Assembly (NCBI GenBank): GCA_046329535.1
Contig: JAXLUN010000003.1
Coordinates: 62,001 to 126,000, forward strand
DNA from: Bog-950 sp046329535
Lineage (GTDB): Bacteria > Bacteroidota > Bacteroidia > Chitinophagales > LD1
Reading direction: 5' to 3'
DNA: 64,000 nt
Position numbers and translations under genes: made by a program. Below, one piece after another: positions 45,520-55,900 of the stretch (position 1 is the stretch's first letter; every line of letters starts with the position of its first letter). Below the pieces are notes generated by a model. That model saw only the letters and a program-made list of their open reading frames with translations, searched no databases and was not told the origin of the DNA.

Positions 45520-48123
45520 ATGAGCGAAACGGAAACCCCGTTAATGAAGCAATATAATGCCTTTAAGGCAAAGTATCCGGATGCCATTTTGTTGTTTCGA
45601 GTTGGCGACTTTTATGAAACGTTTGGGGAGGATGCCAAGAAGGCATCTTCTGTATTAGGAATAACTCTGACCAAACGAAGTAATGGAAAAGCTAGCGAAA
45701 TTGAGCTAGCCGGCTTTCCGCATCATGCTGTAGATACTTATCTGCCCAAGCTCGTCAGGGCTGGGTTGCGTGTAGCTGTATGCGACCAGATAGAAGATCC
45801 GAAATTTGCCAAGGGCATTGTAAAAAGGGGGGTAACCGAAATGGTCACTCCTGGAGTAGCCCTTAAAGACAATATTCTCAGCACTAAGAGTAATAACTTT
45901 CTGGCTTCAGTATATTTTGAGAAAGATGGATTTGGTATTGCCTTTATTGATATTTCTACCGGTGAATTTTTGGTAGGCGAAGGAAACTTTGCATACATCG
46001 AAAAAATGGTTCAAACCTTATCACCTTCAGAAGTTCTGTATCCTAAATCAAAACAAAAAGAGTTTCTGCATCTGTTCGGCAACAAACTGTATGCTTACAA
46101 ATTAGACGATTGGATTTATTCGTACGACAACACACTTGATTTACTACTCAAACTTTTTGAAACAAACTCACTCAAAGGTTTTGGTTTTGAGGAAGAACGT
46201 TTATCCGTTATTGCTGCCGGAGCTGCCATACAGTATCTACGTGACACAGAGCACAACAATTTGGCGCATATCACCAAGCTGACCAAACTTACCGATGAAA
46301 AAAACGTTTGGCTCGACCGGTTTACCATCCGCAATCTTGAAATCATTCACTCACCGCATCAGGGAAGTAAAACGCTGCTAGATGTTTTGGATAATACCAC
46401 CTCTCCTATGGGTGCCCGTATGCTCAGACGATGGCTTGTAATGCCCTTGCTGGATATTCAGAAAATTAACGAACGTCAAGGTGCGGTCGAGCACTTTGTA
46501 GAGAAATCAACCGAAGCCGAAGAACTGAAAAAACTGATTCGAACTATCGGAGATCTGGAGAGACTGATTTCAAAGGTGTCGTTGGAGCGGGTCAATCCGC
46601 GTGAAATGGTACAGCTAAAAAGAGCATTAAATTCTATCCCAGGATTAAAGCAAATTCTATCCGCCTCCCAAAATGCCACTTTGCTTAGCATGGGCGACCG
46701 CCTAAACCCTTGCACTTCACTGGCAGAAATTATAGAGAAAGAATTACAGGAAGATGCCGGGCCGGTTATAGCTAAAGGTAATTTTATTAATAGTGGAGTA
46801 AATGGCGAACTGGATGATTTACGCTCAGTAAAAAATTCAGGTAAAGAATATATAGCAGGCATACAACAAAAAGAAATTATCAGAACCGGCATCAACTCAC
46901 TAAAAGTTGGGTTCAATTCTGTTTTCGGCTATTTTTTAGAGGTAACAAACTCGCATAAAAGCAAGGTGCCTACAGACTGGATTCGCAAGCAAACTTTGAC
47001 CAATGCCGAAAGATACATTACGGAAGAGCTAAAAGAATATGAGCAGAAAGTGCTGGGAGCAGAGGACAAAATTCAATCGCTGGAAGAGCGAATATTTGCC
47101 TTGCTCATTCAGTTTGCTAAAGACTATGTGGTAATTGTTCAGCAAAATGCTAACCTCATTGCCCAGATTGATTGTCTTCTCTCCTTTGCAGAAACGGCCT
47201 CGGCTAACAACTACGTCAAGCCGGAAATAAATGAGTCGTTGATTATTGACATTCGGGATGGCCGGCATCCGGTTATTGAAAAACAGCTGGATGTAAGTGA
47301 GAAGTATGTAGCTAACGATGTTTTGTTAGATAGCGAAACGCAGCAGGTTCTCATTATCACCGGCCCCAACATGAGCGGTAAAAGCGCCCTGCTACGCCAA
47401 ACTGCATTGATTACTTTGATGGCGCAAATTGGAAGTTTTGTTCCTGCCACAACTGCCAAAATAGGACTAGTTGACAAAATTTTTACCCGGGTAGGTGCCA
47501 GCGACAACCTAAGCGCAGGGGAGTCAACTTTCATGGTAGAAATGAATGAAACTGCCAGTATTATGAATAATCTTTCACAGCGAAGTTTGATTCTGCTGGA
47601 TGAAATAGGAAGAGGAACATCTACATATGATGGAATCTCCATTGCCTGGAGTTTGGCAGAATATCTGCACAATAACCCTGCCGCTAAACCAAGAACTCTT
47701 TTTGCTACCCACTATCACGAGTTAAATGAATTAGCCGAAAAGTATAACCGGATTAAAAATTTTCATGTAGCGGTTAAAGAAACCGGAACCAAGGTTATTT
47801 TTCTACGCAAACTGGTAGAAGGCGGAACAGAACACAGCTTTGGAATTCACGTGGCAAAAATGGCCGGCATGCCTATACAGATAGTAGAGCGTGCCCAGGA
47901 AATGCTGAATGAGTTGGAAAGCCAACGTCAGCAGCATGACGATATTAAACAAACTGTAAAAAAACTACCCGCTCAAAACTATCAACTCAGTTTTTTCGAC
48001 ATGAGCGACCCTAAAATGAAAAGACTTGCGGAGGAAGTTGAAAAGATTGAAATTAACGCCATGACCCCAGTAGAAGCCATCATGAAGCTCCATGAACTGA
48101 AAAAGATGTTAGAGAACCGCTAA
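45520..48123 (+). CDS. mutS: DNA mismatch repair protein MutS
   Basis: About 867 residues from the ATG at 45520 (MSETETPLMKQYN); ATGs at 45487 and 45505 are also in frame but add non-conserved residues. Domain I carries the mismatch-binding Phe-x-Glu motif within FRVGDFYETFGED. The ATPase domain has Walker A GPNMSGKS, the DEIGRGTSTYDG Walker B/signature region and the ATHYHEL motif. The final helix-turn-helix region supports dimerisation (ERAQEMLNELE). It recognises mismatches and recruits MutL, which is not in the window. The tRNA pair follows 81 nt later. Confidence 0.96.
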   Translation: MSETETPLMKQYNAFKAKYPDAILLFRVGDFYETFGEDAKKASSVLGITLTKRSNGKASEIELAGFPHHAVDTYLPKLVRAGLRVAVCDQIEDPKFAKGIVKRGVTEMVTPGVALKDNILSTKSNNFLASVYFEKDGFGIAFIDISTGEFLVGEGNFAYIEKMVQTLSPSEVLYPKSKQKEFLHLFGNKLYAYKLDDWIYSYDNTLDLLLKLFETNSLKGFGFEEERLSVIAAGAAIQYLRDTEHNNLAHITKLTKLTDEKNVWLDRFTIRNLEIIHSPHQGSKTLLDVLDNTTSPMGARMLRRWLVMPLLDIQKINERQGAVEHFVEKSTEAEELKKLIRTIGDLERLISKVSLERVNPREMVQLKRALNSIPGLKQILSASQNATLLSMGDRLNPCTSLAEIIEKELQEDAGPVIAKGNFINSGVNGELDDLRSVKNSGKEYIAGIQQKEIIRTGINSLKVGFNSVFGYFLEVTNSHKSKVPTDWIRKQTLTNAERYITEELKEYEQKVLGAEDKIQSLEERIFALLIQFAKDYVVIVQQNANLIAQIDCLLSFAETASANNYVKPEINESLIIDIRDGRHPVIEKQLDVSEKYVANDVLLDSETQQVLIITGPNMSGKSALLRQTALITLMAQIGSFVPATTAKIGLVDKIFTRVGASDNLSAGESTFMVEMNETASIMNNLSQRSLILLDEIGRGTSTYDGISIAWSLAEYLHNNPAAKPRTLFATHYHELNELAEKYNRIKNFHVAVKETGTKVIFLRKLVEGGTEHSFGIHVAKMAGMPIQIVERAQEMLNELESQRQQHDDIKQTVKKLPAQNYQLSFFDMSDPKMKRLAEEVEKIEINAMTPVEAIMKLHELKKMLENR

Positions 48124-48141
48124 ACATTTTTTCTTAGGAGT

Positions 48142-48171
48142 TTTGAGAATTTAGAACCGTTTCTATATTTG
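48142..48171 (+). promoter_or_regulatory. Promoter of the tRNA pair
   Basis: TTTG (48142-48145) is followed after 18 nt by TATATTTG (48164-48171), a close match to the Bacteroidota consensus TTTG-N19-TAnnTTTG. It lies 33 nt before the tRNA-Gly. Confidence 0.62.
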
Positions 48172-48204
48172 CAGTCCCCAAAGGGGAATGTTCTTCAAAC
48201 AAAT

Positions 48205-48277
48205 GCGGGAGTAGCTCAGTTGGTAGAGCGCCACCTTGCCAAGGTGGAGGTCGCGGGTTCGAGCCTCGTCTCCCGCT
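48205..48277 (+). tRNA. tRNA-Gly (anticodon GCC)
   Basis: A 73-nt cloverleaf: acceptor GCGGGAG pairs with CTCCCGC, the D arm has GCTC..GAGC, the anticodon stem CCACC/GGTGG holds the loop TTGCCAA with GCC, and the T loop has TTCGAGC. The CCA end is not encoded. The gene lies 81 nt after mutS and 83 nt before tRNA-Leu. Confidence 0.95.
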
Positions 48278-48360
48278 CAACGGAAAAGTTATTTGTTATC
48301 CGTTATTGGTTATTAGTAACACTATTAACGATTAACTATAGCAGATAACTTTTTTTGTTT

Positions 48361-48446
48361 GCCGTGGTGGTGGAACTGGTAGACACGCAGGACTTAAAAT
48401 CCTGTTCGCCTCAAAGCGAGTGCGGGTTCGATTCCCGCCCGCGGTA
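48361..48446 (+). tRNA. tRNA-Leu (anticodon UAA)
   Basis: An 86-nt class II tRNA: acceptor GCCGTGG with CCGCGGT, an anticodon stem around TTAAAA (anticodon TAA), a long variable arm (TTCGCCTCAAAGCGAG) and the T loop TTCGATT. The long variable arm and the anticodon fit leucine. CCA is not encoded. A strong terminator follows, and the pair is probably one transcript. Confidence 0.94.
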
Positions 48447-48455
48447 CAAATTGAT

Positions 48456-48489
48456 AAAGGGTTCCAAGCGCTTGGAACCCTTTATTTTT
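48456..48489 (+). terminator. Perfect palindromic terminator after tRNA-Leu
   Basis: AAAGGGTTCCAAG (48456-48468) pairs with its exact complement (48471-48483) around CG, and a T-rich tract follows. It lies 10 nt after tRNA-Leu. From 48490 to 48639 nothing else is recognisable. Confidence 0.85.
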
Positions 48490-48639
48490 GATACAACATG
48501 AGAAGCCCCACGAACATTCAGTTTCTAATTCTACTAGCCACTACGAAAACATAGACCAACTTATATCGGTTTGCGAAGTGTTGTATTGCAAATTGACATT
48601 CTGTTTGAGCATATTAAAATCAGAATAAAACCGATTTGT

Positions 48640-48957
48640 TTATCTACCCATTCTCTCAAATCTCTCGTCTGCCTCCAACAGCGTATCAATAACTCTAATA
48701 GTTTCAGTTGTACCGGTTATCCATACATCTTCATAAGGCAATTCAACTTTTACCTTAAAATATCCAACCGAGGTTTCTATACCTAATTCCCACACATCAC
48801 CTAATTTTTCATCCAGCGGTGTAAGCATCTGGCTTTTCGGATTTGTATTTCTGAGTGCGTCTAATAAAATAAAAATAATGTTGTGTTCACCATTAAGCTT
48901 CACGTTGATGAAATGAACTCCTGAGTCGGTAGTTAAACAATAGTATTTGAATCGCAT
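48640..48957 (-). CDS. Small protein at the end of the RHS locus, unknown function
   Basis: A 105-residue soluble protein, strand-rich, with no signal peptide. It starts MRFKYYCLTTDSGVHF and has a VELPYEDVWITGTTETIRVIDTL end. It lies 16 nt after the gene at 48974 on the same strand, so it is the last of six closely spaced genes. No family recognised. In polymorphic-toxin loci, small genes in this position often encode immunity proteins; this is a position-based inference only. Confidence 0.62.
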   Translation of the reverse strand: MRFKYYCLTTDSGVHFINVKLNGEHNIIFILLDALRNTNPKSQMLTPLDEKLGDVWELGIETSVGYFKVKVELPYEDVWITGTTETIRVIDTLLEADERFERMGR

Positions 48958-48973
48958 GCTATACTTACATTAG

Positions 48974-49741
48974 CTAAAACTCTAAAAGAAAATGTTCGCT
49001 TTGCCTAAACTTCAAAGCGCCACTGGCTTGTCGGTCAGAGTAAACGACTGTAATATTAGTACTCTTGTGTTCCATCACATAACCAATTGTTAACCCTACA
49101 TAATCAGCGGTTTTCCAATGAAAGGTAGTGGAATCAACAATTTCATTTTTCACCAAATTAAAAAGGTAAAGATTGTTTTCAGGTTCATGGGTTACTACCA
49201 GTATGCAATCTTCAACACCACATGCACCCCAAGTTTTTATATCGCTGAAATGTTGTAACAACACATCATGAAGCATAAACCTGTTTTGATTACTGTAATC
49301 AATGCAATGAACACCTTTGTAGTCTGAATAGTAAATACAGTCAAAAGAAACAAAATGGCCTACTGAATGATACGCCCCCTCTTCGGTTAATACCTCTTCC
49401 TTGCCATTATTTAAGTCAATCAAAATTATCTGCATATGATTTGATGAGTCGGTAGAATTAACTCTTGTCAGAATCATACGATCATACTTATCGCTAACAA
49501 AATCTGTTCTAAAAAGGCTATCCAGAAACATCGCATCCCCACCACTCCATACTTGTTGCCCGTCCGTATTTTTAACAGATACTTTGTAAAATTCAGGTGC
49601 GTAAAACATGGCGCTATGGAAAACAATTTCCACTACATATTTTCCGACTGTGCAAAGATGATGCGTGTCTGCTCGGATATGAACAGGACGTGAAAATGGA
49701 GATGTTACTTTGAAATCAGGAGGAAGAAGGGAAATTTTCAT
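48974..49741 (-). CDS. Soluble propeller-like protein in the RHS locus, unknown function
   Basis: A 255-residue protein without a signal peptide. It begins MKISLLPPDFKVTSPFSRP and shows repeated beta-strand blocks (VEIVFHSAMFY, DRMILTRVNS, MQIILIDLNNGKEEV, DCIYYSDYKGVHCID, CILVVTHEPENNLYLFNLVKNE), as in a small WD-like propeller. Three nucleotides separate it from the preceding gene's stop. No family recognised; a candidate immunity or accessory factor by position. Confidence 0.66.
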   Translation of the reverse strand: MKISLLPPDFKVTSPFSRPVHIRADTHHLCTVGKYVVEIVFHSAMFYAPEFYKVSVKNTDGQQVWSGGDAMFLDSLFRTDFVSDKYDRMILTRVNSTDSSNHMQIILIDLNNGKEEVLTEEGAYHSVGHFVSFDCIYYSDYKGVHCIDYSNQNRFMLHDVLLQHFSDIKTWGACGVEDCILVVTHEPENNLYLFNLVKNEIVDSTTFHWKTADYVGLTIGYVMEHKSTNITVVYSDRQASGALKFRQSEHFLLEF

Positions 49742-49744
49742 GAA

Positions 49745-50245
49745 TCATTTCATTTGTATGGATGTCTGCCAAAATTTATTCAGCGAAGAACAAAGTAAGG
49801 TTGGATCTGTATTTAAAAAACCTCCCCAGAAACTGGATTCGCGACCATCATTAGTTTCAATAATCAGGTCAATTGAAACAGAGCTGGTCATGTTACCCGT
49901 GTTAAAAGTGCTGGTTTTTTCTATTCGAATATCTTTTATCTGATTCCACGGAACCAGACTTAGTTTGCTTGTCCAGATACCCTCATTCGTTGCCCGTATA
50001 ATAACTTTGGTAAAAAATGTTTCTGTCAGCCTATTCATGCTCATTACCGCAATTAATGCCATTGCCATGAAAACATAGTACAGATAAGGGGGTGGAATTT
50101 TGATCACAGTATTCATCATACCAAATAGTATAAGAATAGGTAAGAAGATGAAATACTGTAATGAGCCCCCTCGTTTTACTTCAATTTTTTCGGGTGTTTT
50201 TTGTAAAGCTTCCATTGATTTTGTCATGCATCTGGGTTTTACCAC
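49745..50245 (-). CDS. Two-helix membrane protein with PH-like domain (STM3941-like)
   Basis: A 166-residue protein (from the ATG at 50245; an ATG at 50227, MTKSMEALQ, gives 160 residues and avoids the overlap with the preceding gene's end). Two transmembrane segments (~30-50 and ~53-75) are followed by a PH-like beta domain (WTSKLSLVPWNQIKDIRIEK, then a terminal helix with NKFWQ). This plan is that of STM3941-type proteins, which are often found beside toxins, but I cannot confirm the family. It is the fourth gene of the RHS locus. A membrane immunity role is inferred. Confidence 0.64.
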   Translation of the reverse strand: MVKPRCMTKSMEALQKTPEKIEVKRGGSLQYFIFLPILILFGMMNTVIKIPPPYLYYVFMAMALIAVMSMNRLTETFFTKVIIRATNEGIWTSKLSLVPWNQIKDIRIEKTSTFNTGNMTSSVSIDLIIETNDGRESSFWGGFLNTDPTLLCSSLNKFWQTSIQMK

Positions 50246-52908
50246 GTAACGGCCAAACGTGTAGTAAGCACTACCTCGTTAAATGGTAAATCTGTAATAT
50301 AATAGTTTTGATAACGATTAAAACGAAGGTTAGTAGATAGAGTCAGGTGCTTGAGGAAGAAGTAACTTAAGTCCAGTGTTGTTCCTAACCGATAATCGCG
50401 TCCCAAATTTTTTACGCAATCCATATTCAGTCCAGCATTGAAGTTTTTGAAAGGAGTACTCATTACTCCTGCACCAAACTGAACTTGTCGGTTGGCGGCA
50501 AGTGTATTTGTCAACTGATTAAAACCAACATTCATTAAAACTGTAATTGGGAACTTAAGCGTGATACTGTGCGATACTATGGTGTTGTGCAGGGTGTAAT
50601 CGGACAAACTAATGCTATCTGCATTGCTCATCATCCACTGGTAACTGACAGATGTGCGCATATTGGTTTTTGCAATTTTATAACTATAACCTGAAGATGC
50701 CGAAATGGAGTGAGTTAACTGATTGGCAAAAGTTCCTTTGCGCAAATTACCGTTATAGTCCAGTTTAAGTGTAGGCAATTTACGCATATTGAAAGTAACA
50801 CCCGCTCCATAAAAGTGAGTAGTGGTGGCAAAACGCTTCGATTGAATGAGATTGTCTATTTCATAGCGATATTTAGCTGTTGCTTTCAACCTGTTTTTCC
50901 AAAACTGTTGTTCTACTCTTCCGCCATAGCGCAACACATCGTTACGTAAAAACGGCACACCAAAACTCTGATAGCCGGGTCCAATAAACTCTGTATAAAC
51001 GCTTATTATACTTCCTTTCCAGAAATTAAAATCTCCCCGGGCGATGTAAGCATAATCATAAGAAGTAGAGAGGTTGGGCTTTAAAAATGCGGGTACTTTT
51101 TCATAGTATGTATTTTCTACTTTAAGTGCGCTATCAGTGCTGTTTCTATTAAAACCGGCACCGGCACCTTCGCCTAAAAGTTTAATTCTTCCTTTCCAGA
51201 ATGTTAGCTGTAGCTCTACCCCCAACACATCATTTTGAGCAGGCCTAACCGCTGGTATAACATCGGCTGGGAGTGTATTTACTCGATCAAAGGAATGTAT
51301 GTAGCTAATGAAAAAGTGGGAGCGCTCTACTTTACCTAAACCAATTTTTCCTCCAATCATCCATCGTTGATAGGCCGATTTAAAAATATCGAGAAAATTA
51401 GCCGTGCCGATGTGTGTATTGCCTCCGGTAATGTTCAGAAAAAACAAGCCGGGATTTATTTCAATAGCTCCGCCCTGCACCTGAATGCCGTTAAGTATAA
51501 GTGGTGAATAATACGGATATACAGTTCCGATACTAAATTGTTTTACCCCAAAGAAAAGTTTGTTGAGGCCTGTAAACATTCCCTGTTCCAAAAGATTTTG
51601 CTTTAAAACCGTAGGGTCGTTTAATCGCGACAAATCACCATAGTTGGTTTGTGTAAGGCCACTCAAATTCTTCTGCAAACCTTCTAGATAATTTTTCTTC
51701 TCCGTCAATTGCTGAATCTGTTCTGCTGTGGTTTTTAGTTGATTCAGCTGCTGCAACATGGCCTCGGCCTGTTGCTTTTTCTCCAGCAACCCATTCATTT
51801 TTTGCTGGTACCCTTCCAGTTTTTTAATCACTGAATCTTTTTTGGCTTCTAAGCGCAGCAGGCGGGCATCAATACTATCGGCCAGCGTTTTCTTTTGCTT
51901 CTCTTCCACCGAATCTACCGGCACATAAGCAGCCAATTGGTTTTTAGCATCGGTGTATTTTGCTTTCAGGCTATCGTAGTCAATTTTTTTCAGCGCTTCT
52001 ATTGCTTGATTGCTTAACACAGAAATAGATTCACCGATGTTGGCATAGTCTCCACTCTTCAACTTCCCTTCCAGTGAGGTAATTTCGGAAGTGTTTACCG
52101 ACATATCTTTGAGCTTGTCATTAATGTTTCCCAACTCCGCTACCTGTTCATATTGCTTGCTCAAATTACCGGTATTGATTTTGGTTTGCTCCATTATTTT
52201 CTGCTCTACCATGCTGCGCAAATTGTCCTTGAACTTCTGCGCATCGAAATTGAACGACACGGCAAACTGGTTAGGGCGGGCATAAGTGCGTTCGGTGGTG
52301 TAATACAGATTTAAACTCAACGGCACATTGTAAATACTTACACCCGGCTGCGCCTGTATGCGCACCAAGTGCGGAGGCATTATTTGGTTAGTACCTTGCC
52401 GATTACTATAAATGTGCTCCACACTGGCGTTGCCATACAATTGAATTCCTTTCGGTAACTGTATCAGCTTTTTTTCAGCAACTGTATCAGTATTTACCTG
52501 TGTAAGCGAAATGCAATCATCGCCCAGTTCTTCACTGTTGCTGAACAGTTTTGCCGTGGTGCAAAACTCATAGCGACCGGGAGGCAGTTGGCCATAACGT
52601 TCCAGGTGTCTTTTTACATCATCGCTGTAGAATTTCACCTTATCAGTGCGCACCATGCCGGCATTCAGCGTATTCAAACCATTTTGCAAAAGCAGTTTAT
52701 CGCTCTCACATTCCAGCAGCACTTTGCCGTTGTCATCTGCTATTTTTCCAAACAACTGAACCCGCTCGCCACCGCTGTTAATCTGAACTTTTACATTCCA
52801 GCACACGGATGCATCTAGATGGCGAAAGGCAATGGGTGTGTAGGTGAGTTGGGTATAACCACTTATGAACCACAAACAGCAAACAAAAACAACAGTTACT
52901 TTCTTCAT
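50239..52908 (-). CDS. Outer-membrane beta-barrel protein with periplasmic coiled coil, RHS-locus partner
   Basis: An 889-residue exported protein (signal peptide about 1-19, ending SGYTQ). Residues ~20-210 form a beta-rich domain. Residues ~225-430 form a long coiled coil rich in Gln, Lys and Leu (LEAKKDSVIKKLEGYQQKMN, KKQQAEAMLQQLNQLKTT). Residues ~440-889 are a run of amphipathic strands ending in a Trp (RLAVTW), as in outer-membrane barrels. It starts 4 nt after the RHS gene ends. Its likely job is to hold or export the RHS protein at the surface; that is an inference from position and architecture. Confidence 0.7.
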   Translation of the reverse strand: MKKVTVVFVCCLWFISGYTQLTYTPIAFRHLDASVCWNVKVQINSGGERVQLFGKIADDNGKVLLECESDKLLLQNGLNTLNAGMVRTDKVKFYSDDVKRHLERYGQLPPGRYEFCTTAKLFSNSEELGDDCISLTQVNTDTVAEKKLIQLPKGIQLYGNASVEHIYSNRQGTNQIMPPHLVRIQAQPGVSIYNVPLSLNLYYTTERTYARPNQFAVSFNFDAQKFKDNLRSMVEQKIMEQTKINTGNLSKQYEQVAELGNINDKLKDMSVNTSEITSLEGKLKSGDYANIGESISVLSNQAIEALKKIDYDSLKAKYTDAKNQLAAYVPVDSVEEKQKKTLADSIDARLLRLEAKKDSVIKKLEGYQQKMNGLLEKKQQAEAMLQQLNQLKTTAEQIQQLTEKKNYLEGLQKNLSGLTQTNYGDLSRLNDPTVLKQNLLEQGMFTGLNKLFFGVKQFSIGTVYPYYSPLILNGIQVQGGAIEINPGLFFLNITGGNTHIGTANFLDIFKSAYQRWMIGGKIGLGKVERSHFFISYIHSFDRVNTLPADVIPAVRPAQNDVLGVELQLTFWKGRIKLLGEGAGAGFNRNSTDSALKVENTYYEKVPAFLKPNLSTSYDYAYIARGDFNFWKGSIISVYTEFIGPGYQSFGVPFLRNDVLRYGGRVEQQFWKNRLKATAKYRYEIDNLIQSKRFATTTHFYGAGVTFNMRKLPTLKLDYNGNLRKGTFANQLTHSISASSGYSYKIAKTNMRTSVSYQWMMSNADSISLSDYTLHNTIVSHSITLKFPITVLMNVGFNQLTNTLAANRQVQFGAGVMSTPFKNFNAGLNMDCVKNLGRDYRLGTTLDLSYFFLKHLTLSTNLRFNRYQNYYITDLPFNEVVLTTRLAVTW

Positions 52909-52912
52909 ACTC

Positions 52913-55900
52913 TTATCTGCAAATTCTCGAGCGACACAGCCCTCGTTCTAATTGTCTGTAGGAATCCATTTCTCTTCTTAAGTCTTCATCTTCCAGCCTG
53001 TATATGCTTGAATAAATTGTTCGCGCAATATCCTGCATAAAATGACCGGAACCCACAACATCTTCCACTACACCTCCAAATTCAATTCCTACAGCACCTG
53101 CTAGTCCCATAGTGCTGCTTACAATTTGGTCTAAGGCACGCACACGTGCAGCAAACAAACTGGCTGGGTCGCGTCCGGAACTCTCTGCTCTTGAAAGTGC
53201 ATCGAAGTTTGCAATGCCATCCAACAGCGTTGCTGTATTTTCAGCTACTCCGTGTGCCGTAATAAGCAGCGTGCCTGCAGTAAGGGCATGTCGGAAGTTT
53301 GTAAGACGTTCTATATCTGCTTCACTCAAGTGTGGATCCGGATGTTCCAGATAGTTGTCCAATGTTTCTCCAACGGTGCTCATCCATTGTTCCGCAACAT
53401 CTAGGGCCATGGATTGCCAGTTCATCATGATGTAAGAATTCCTTTCAGCAGCAATCAAATCAGGGTCTCGGTCATCTGTCAACTGATGGATAAATCCGCC
53501 AATAATAGAAGGGTCATATTCACCACTTGTTACACCCTCAGGTAGTGCATCTCCCATTCTATAAGATTCGATTCTTGTTTCGCCATCATGCTCAACGGCA
53601 ATACTTATCATCACTCCAAATTCAATTCTATGAGAGCGTTCGTAACTTCGCAGGTCATTTATTGTTGGTGGGTCATCGCCTTTCGGATCTGCAACTAGAT
53701 TTGGGTTATTGAAAAATGAAACATAAGGTGAAAGGGAGGCATATTTATCTGCCTTCGGATCCACACTCATCCATCTTCCCACTCTTGGGTCGTACTGACG
53801 AAACTCTGTTGTGTAACTGTTGTTTTCTCCGCGAATATTGTCTTCGCTTTCCATCCCCTGAAAACCATAGTGGTATTCATCATTACCGAAAGTGCGGCCC
53901 GGCATAATCATACCAAACGGATAATAATTGTGTGCAGCCTGCACTTCAGCAGCAAGATCATCGGGTGTAGAAACTTTCCTGTCACTTACTACTGCCAGCA
54001 CATCACCAATGTGGTTGGCTAATTCATAACTCTTGTTGCCGCGAATCAGACTATCGCGCATCATATCACGTGCAGCCAGCACTACATTTGGTTTGTAAAC
54101 ACCCATTCGCTTGCCACCGTAAATTGTAACTTCTCTCCACCGCACCTCACTGCCGTTAATGCTGTAAATAGCCATTGGGTTCCCCAATGCATCGTTTACA
54201 TACCACTCCGTTGTTCCGTTAACGGTTTTACTTATTCTTCTTCCAAAAGCATCGTAAGCATAACTAGTATTGTTGCCTGGTTTGTTTACTGTAGTTACTT
54301 TGCTTTGGTTGTTGTATTGGATGGCAGAAATGCTCTCGGAGTTATCGCTTACCAATCTCCCAATAGCATCGTAGCTGTAGTTGTTAGCATTAGTTTGATT
54401 TTTCAAATCAGTGGCACCGGATGAACCTTCATCTGTAATCTGATGTAAGCGATTATTCTGCTCCGGTTGATTGTATTTGTAAGTTAAGTTATCAAAGAGT
54501 GTGACACTGTTTCCGCTTCTTGTCAGCGATGTAATGTTTCCGTTTAAATCATAATCAACGCCCATTTTGTATTGCTCACTGAATGCTGATTCAAAACCGG
54601 CTTCGCTGCCAAATAGCATTTTGGATTGGCGAATTCTATTTGCCTGGTCGTAGCTATAGGCCTGCGCAAATGTTTTGCGGACATCGCCACTGAAGCCGTG
54701 CAACACACTCATCATGCTGTTTTGAATATTGCCATTGTAAAGTGGCTTCGAAAACCCGGAGTTTAAAACTGACGAAGGTGATTCGGGATAAAACTGTGTG
54801 CCTTCTACGCCAATTTTTTTGTAATCGTTTGGAAAGTAATTCAGCAATTCAGCGGTAACATCTTTCGGAAAACCTGCCGCATGTAAACCGCCCTCTTCCG
54901 TTCCGTCTTTGCCCATATCCAAATCTCCATTACCGGTGGTGTAGCTGTTAATACCTTTCAACCAACCCTGAATGGTATAAGCATAATCCACGCCCTGAAT
55001 TTTTTCGTTGCCGATTTCAATACGTGCCAACGGACCGTGCTGGTAGTAGTAAAACGCAGCATCGGCATCGCGTAAACGTTCCGGGGTGTATTCAGAGGTG
55101 GAAGTATGCACTTTCGTAACACGCTTGTTGGCATCGTAGCTCAGCCAGTGAAAAAACTGGTCTTCCTTACCCTGCTGGTAAATGATGCGTGTAATTTGTC
55201 CACTCAACTTATCGAAAGTGTAGTCGGCTGTTTTTACGGCACCAGCACCGCTTAGCCCCAACGAAGGATAATGCTGCACCAATCGTGTAACATTTCCTAA
55301 AGCATCGTAATTATATGCTGCCACATAAGCATCGGTGCTGCCGTTCAATTTGTAACTGATTGAAGATGGCCTGTTGCGCAGACGTTTTTGCCCCCCTGTA
55401 AAGTATGATACCAACGTAGAAGGCTCATCATAGTTGGTTTGTGTAACTTCTGCACGACCGCTTAATGAGCCGGTGTGTGTGCTATAGGCTTTGAAAGTTT
55501 GCCATGCTCCGCTGTAGTTAGTGCGGCCACTTTCTATAAGCCGGTTGTTGGCATCGTAAAGAATATACGAAGCGTGGTTGTTGGCTGCCTGCACAGCATT
55601 TCTGCTTAAAATATTGCGACCTGCAAAGTCATAAGCATATTTCACAGTGCCTTCATCGGGTGAAGTTTTTTCAGCTACAGATCCAAAACTGGTGTAGCTG
55701 TAGGTAGTTGATAGTTTATGCCGTGGAAATGCTCCCCTTGATATCTCTCCGTTTCTGAAACGTCTGCAGGAATCAATTTGATTTCTGTTCAATTCACGCA
55801 CTCCTTTTGGCGGAACTGTTTTAACCAAAGTTCCCGACAAATCGTAGTAATACAAAGTGGCCATATACATGGCATCGTTGTAAGAAACGGTGAATTTTTC

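Noticed and set aside
48456..48483. Possible integration site beside tRNA-Leu
   Set aside because: The perfect palindrome with a T-rich tail is better explained as a terminator; no integrase and no repeat of the tRNA 3' end were seen.
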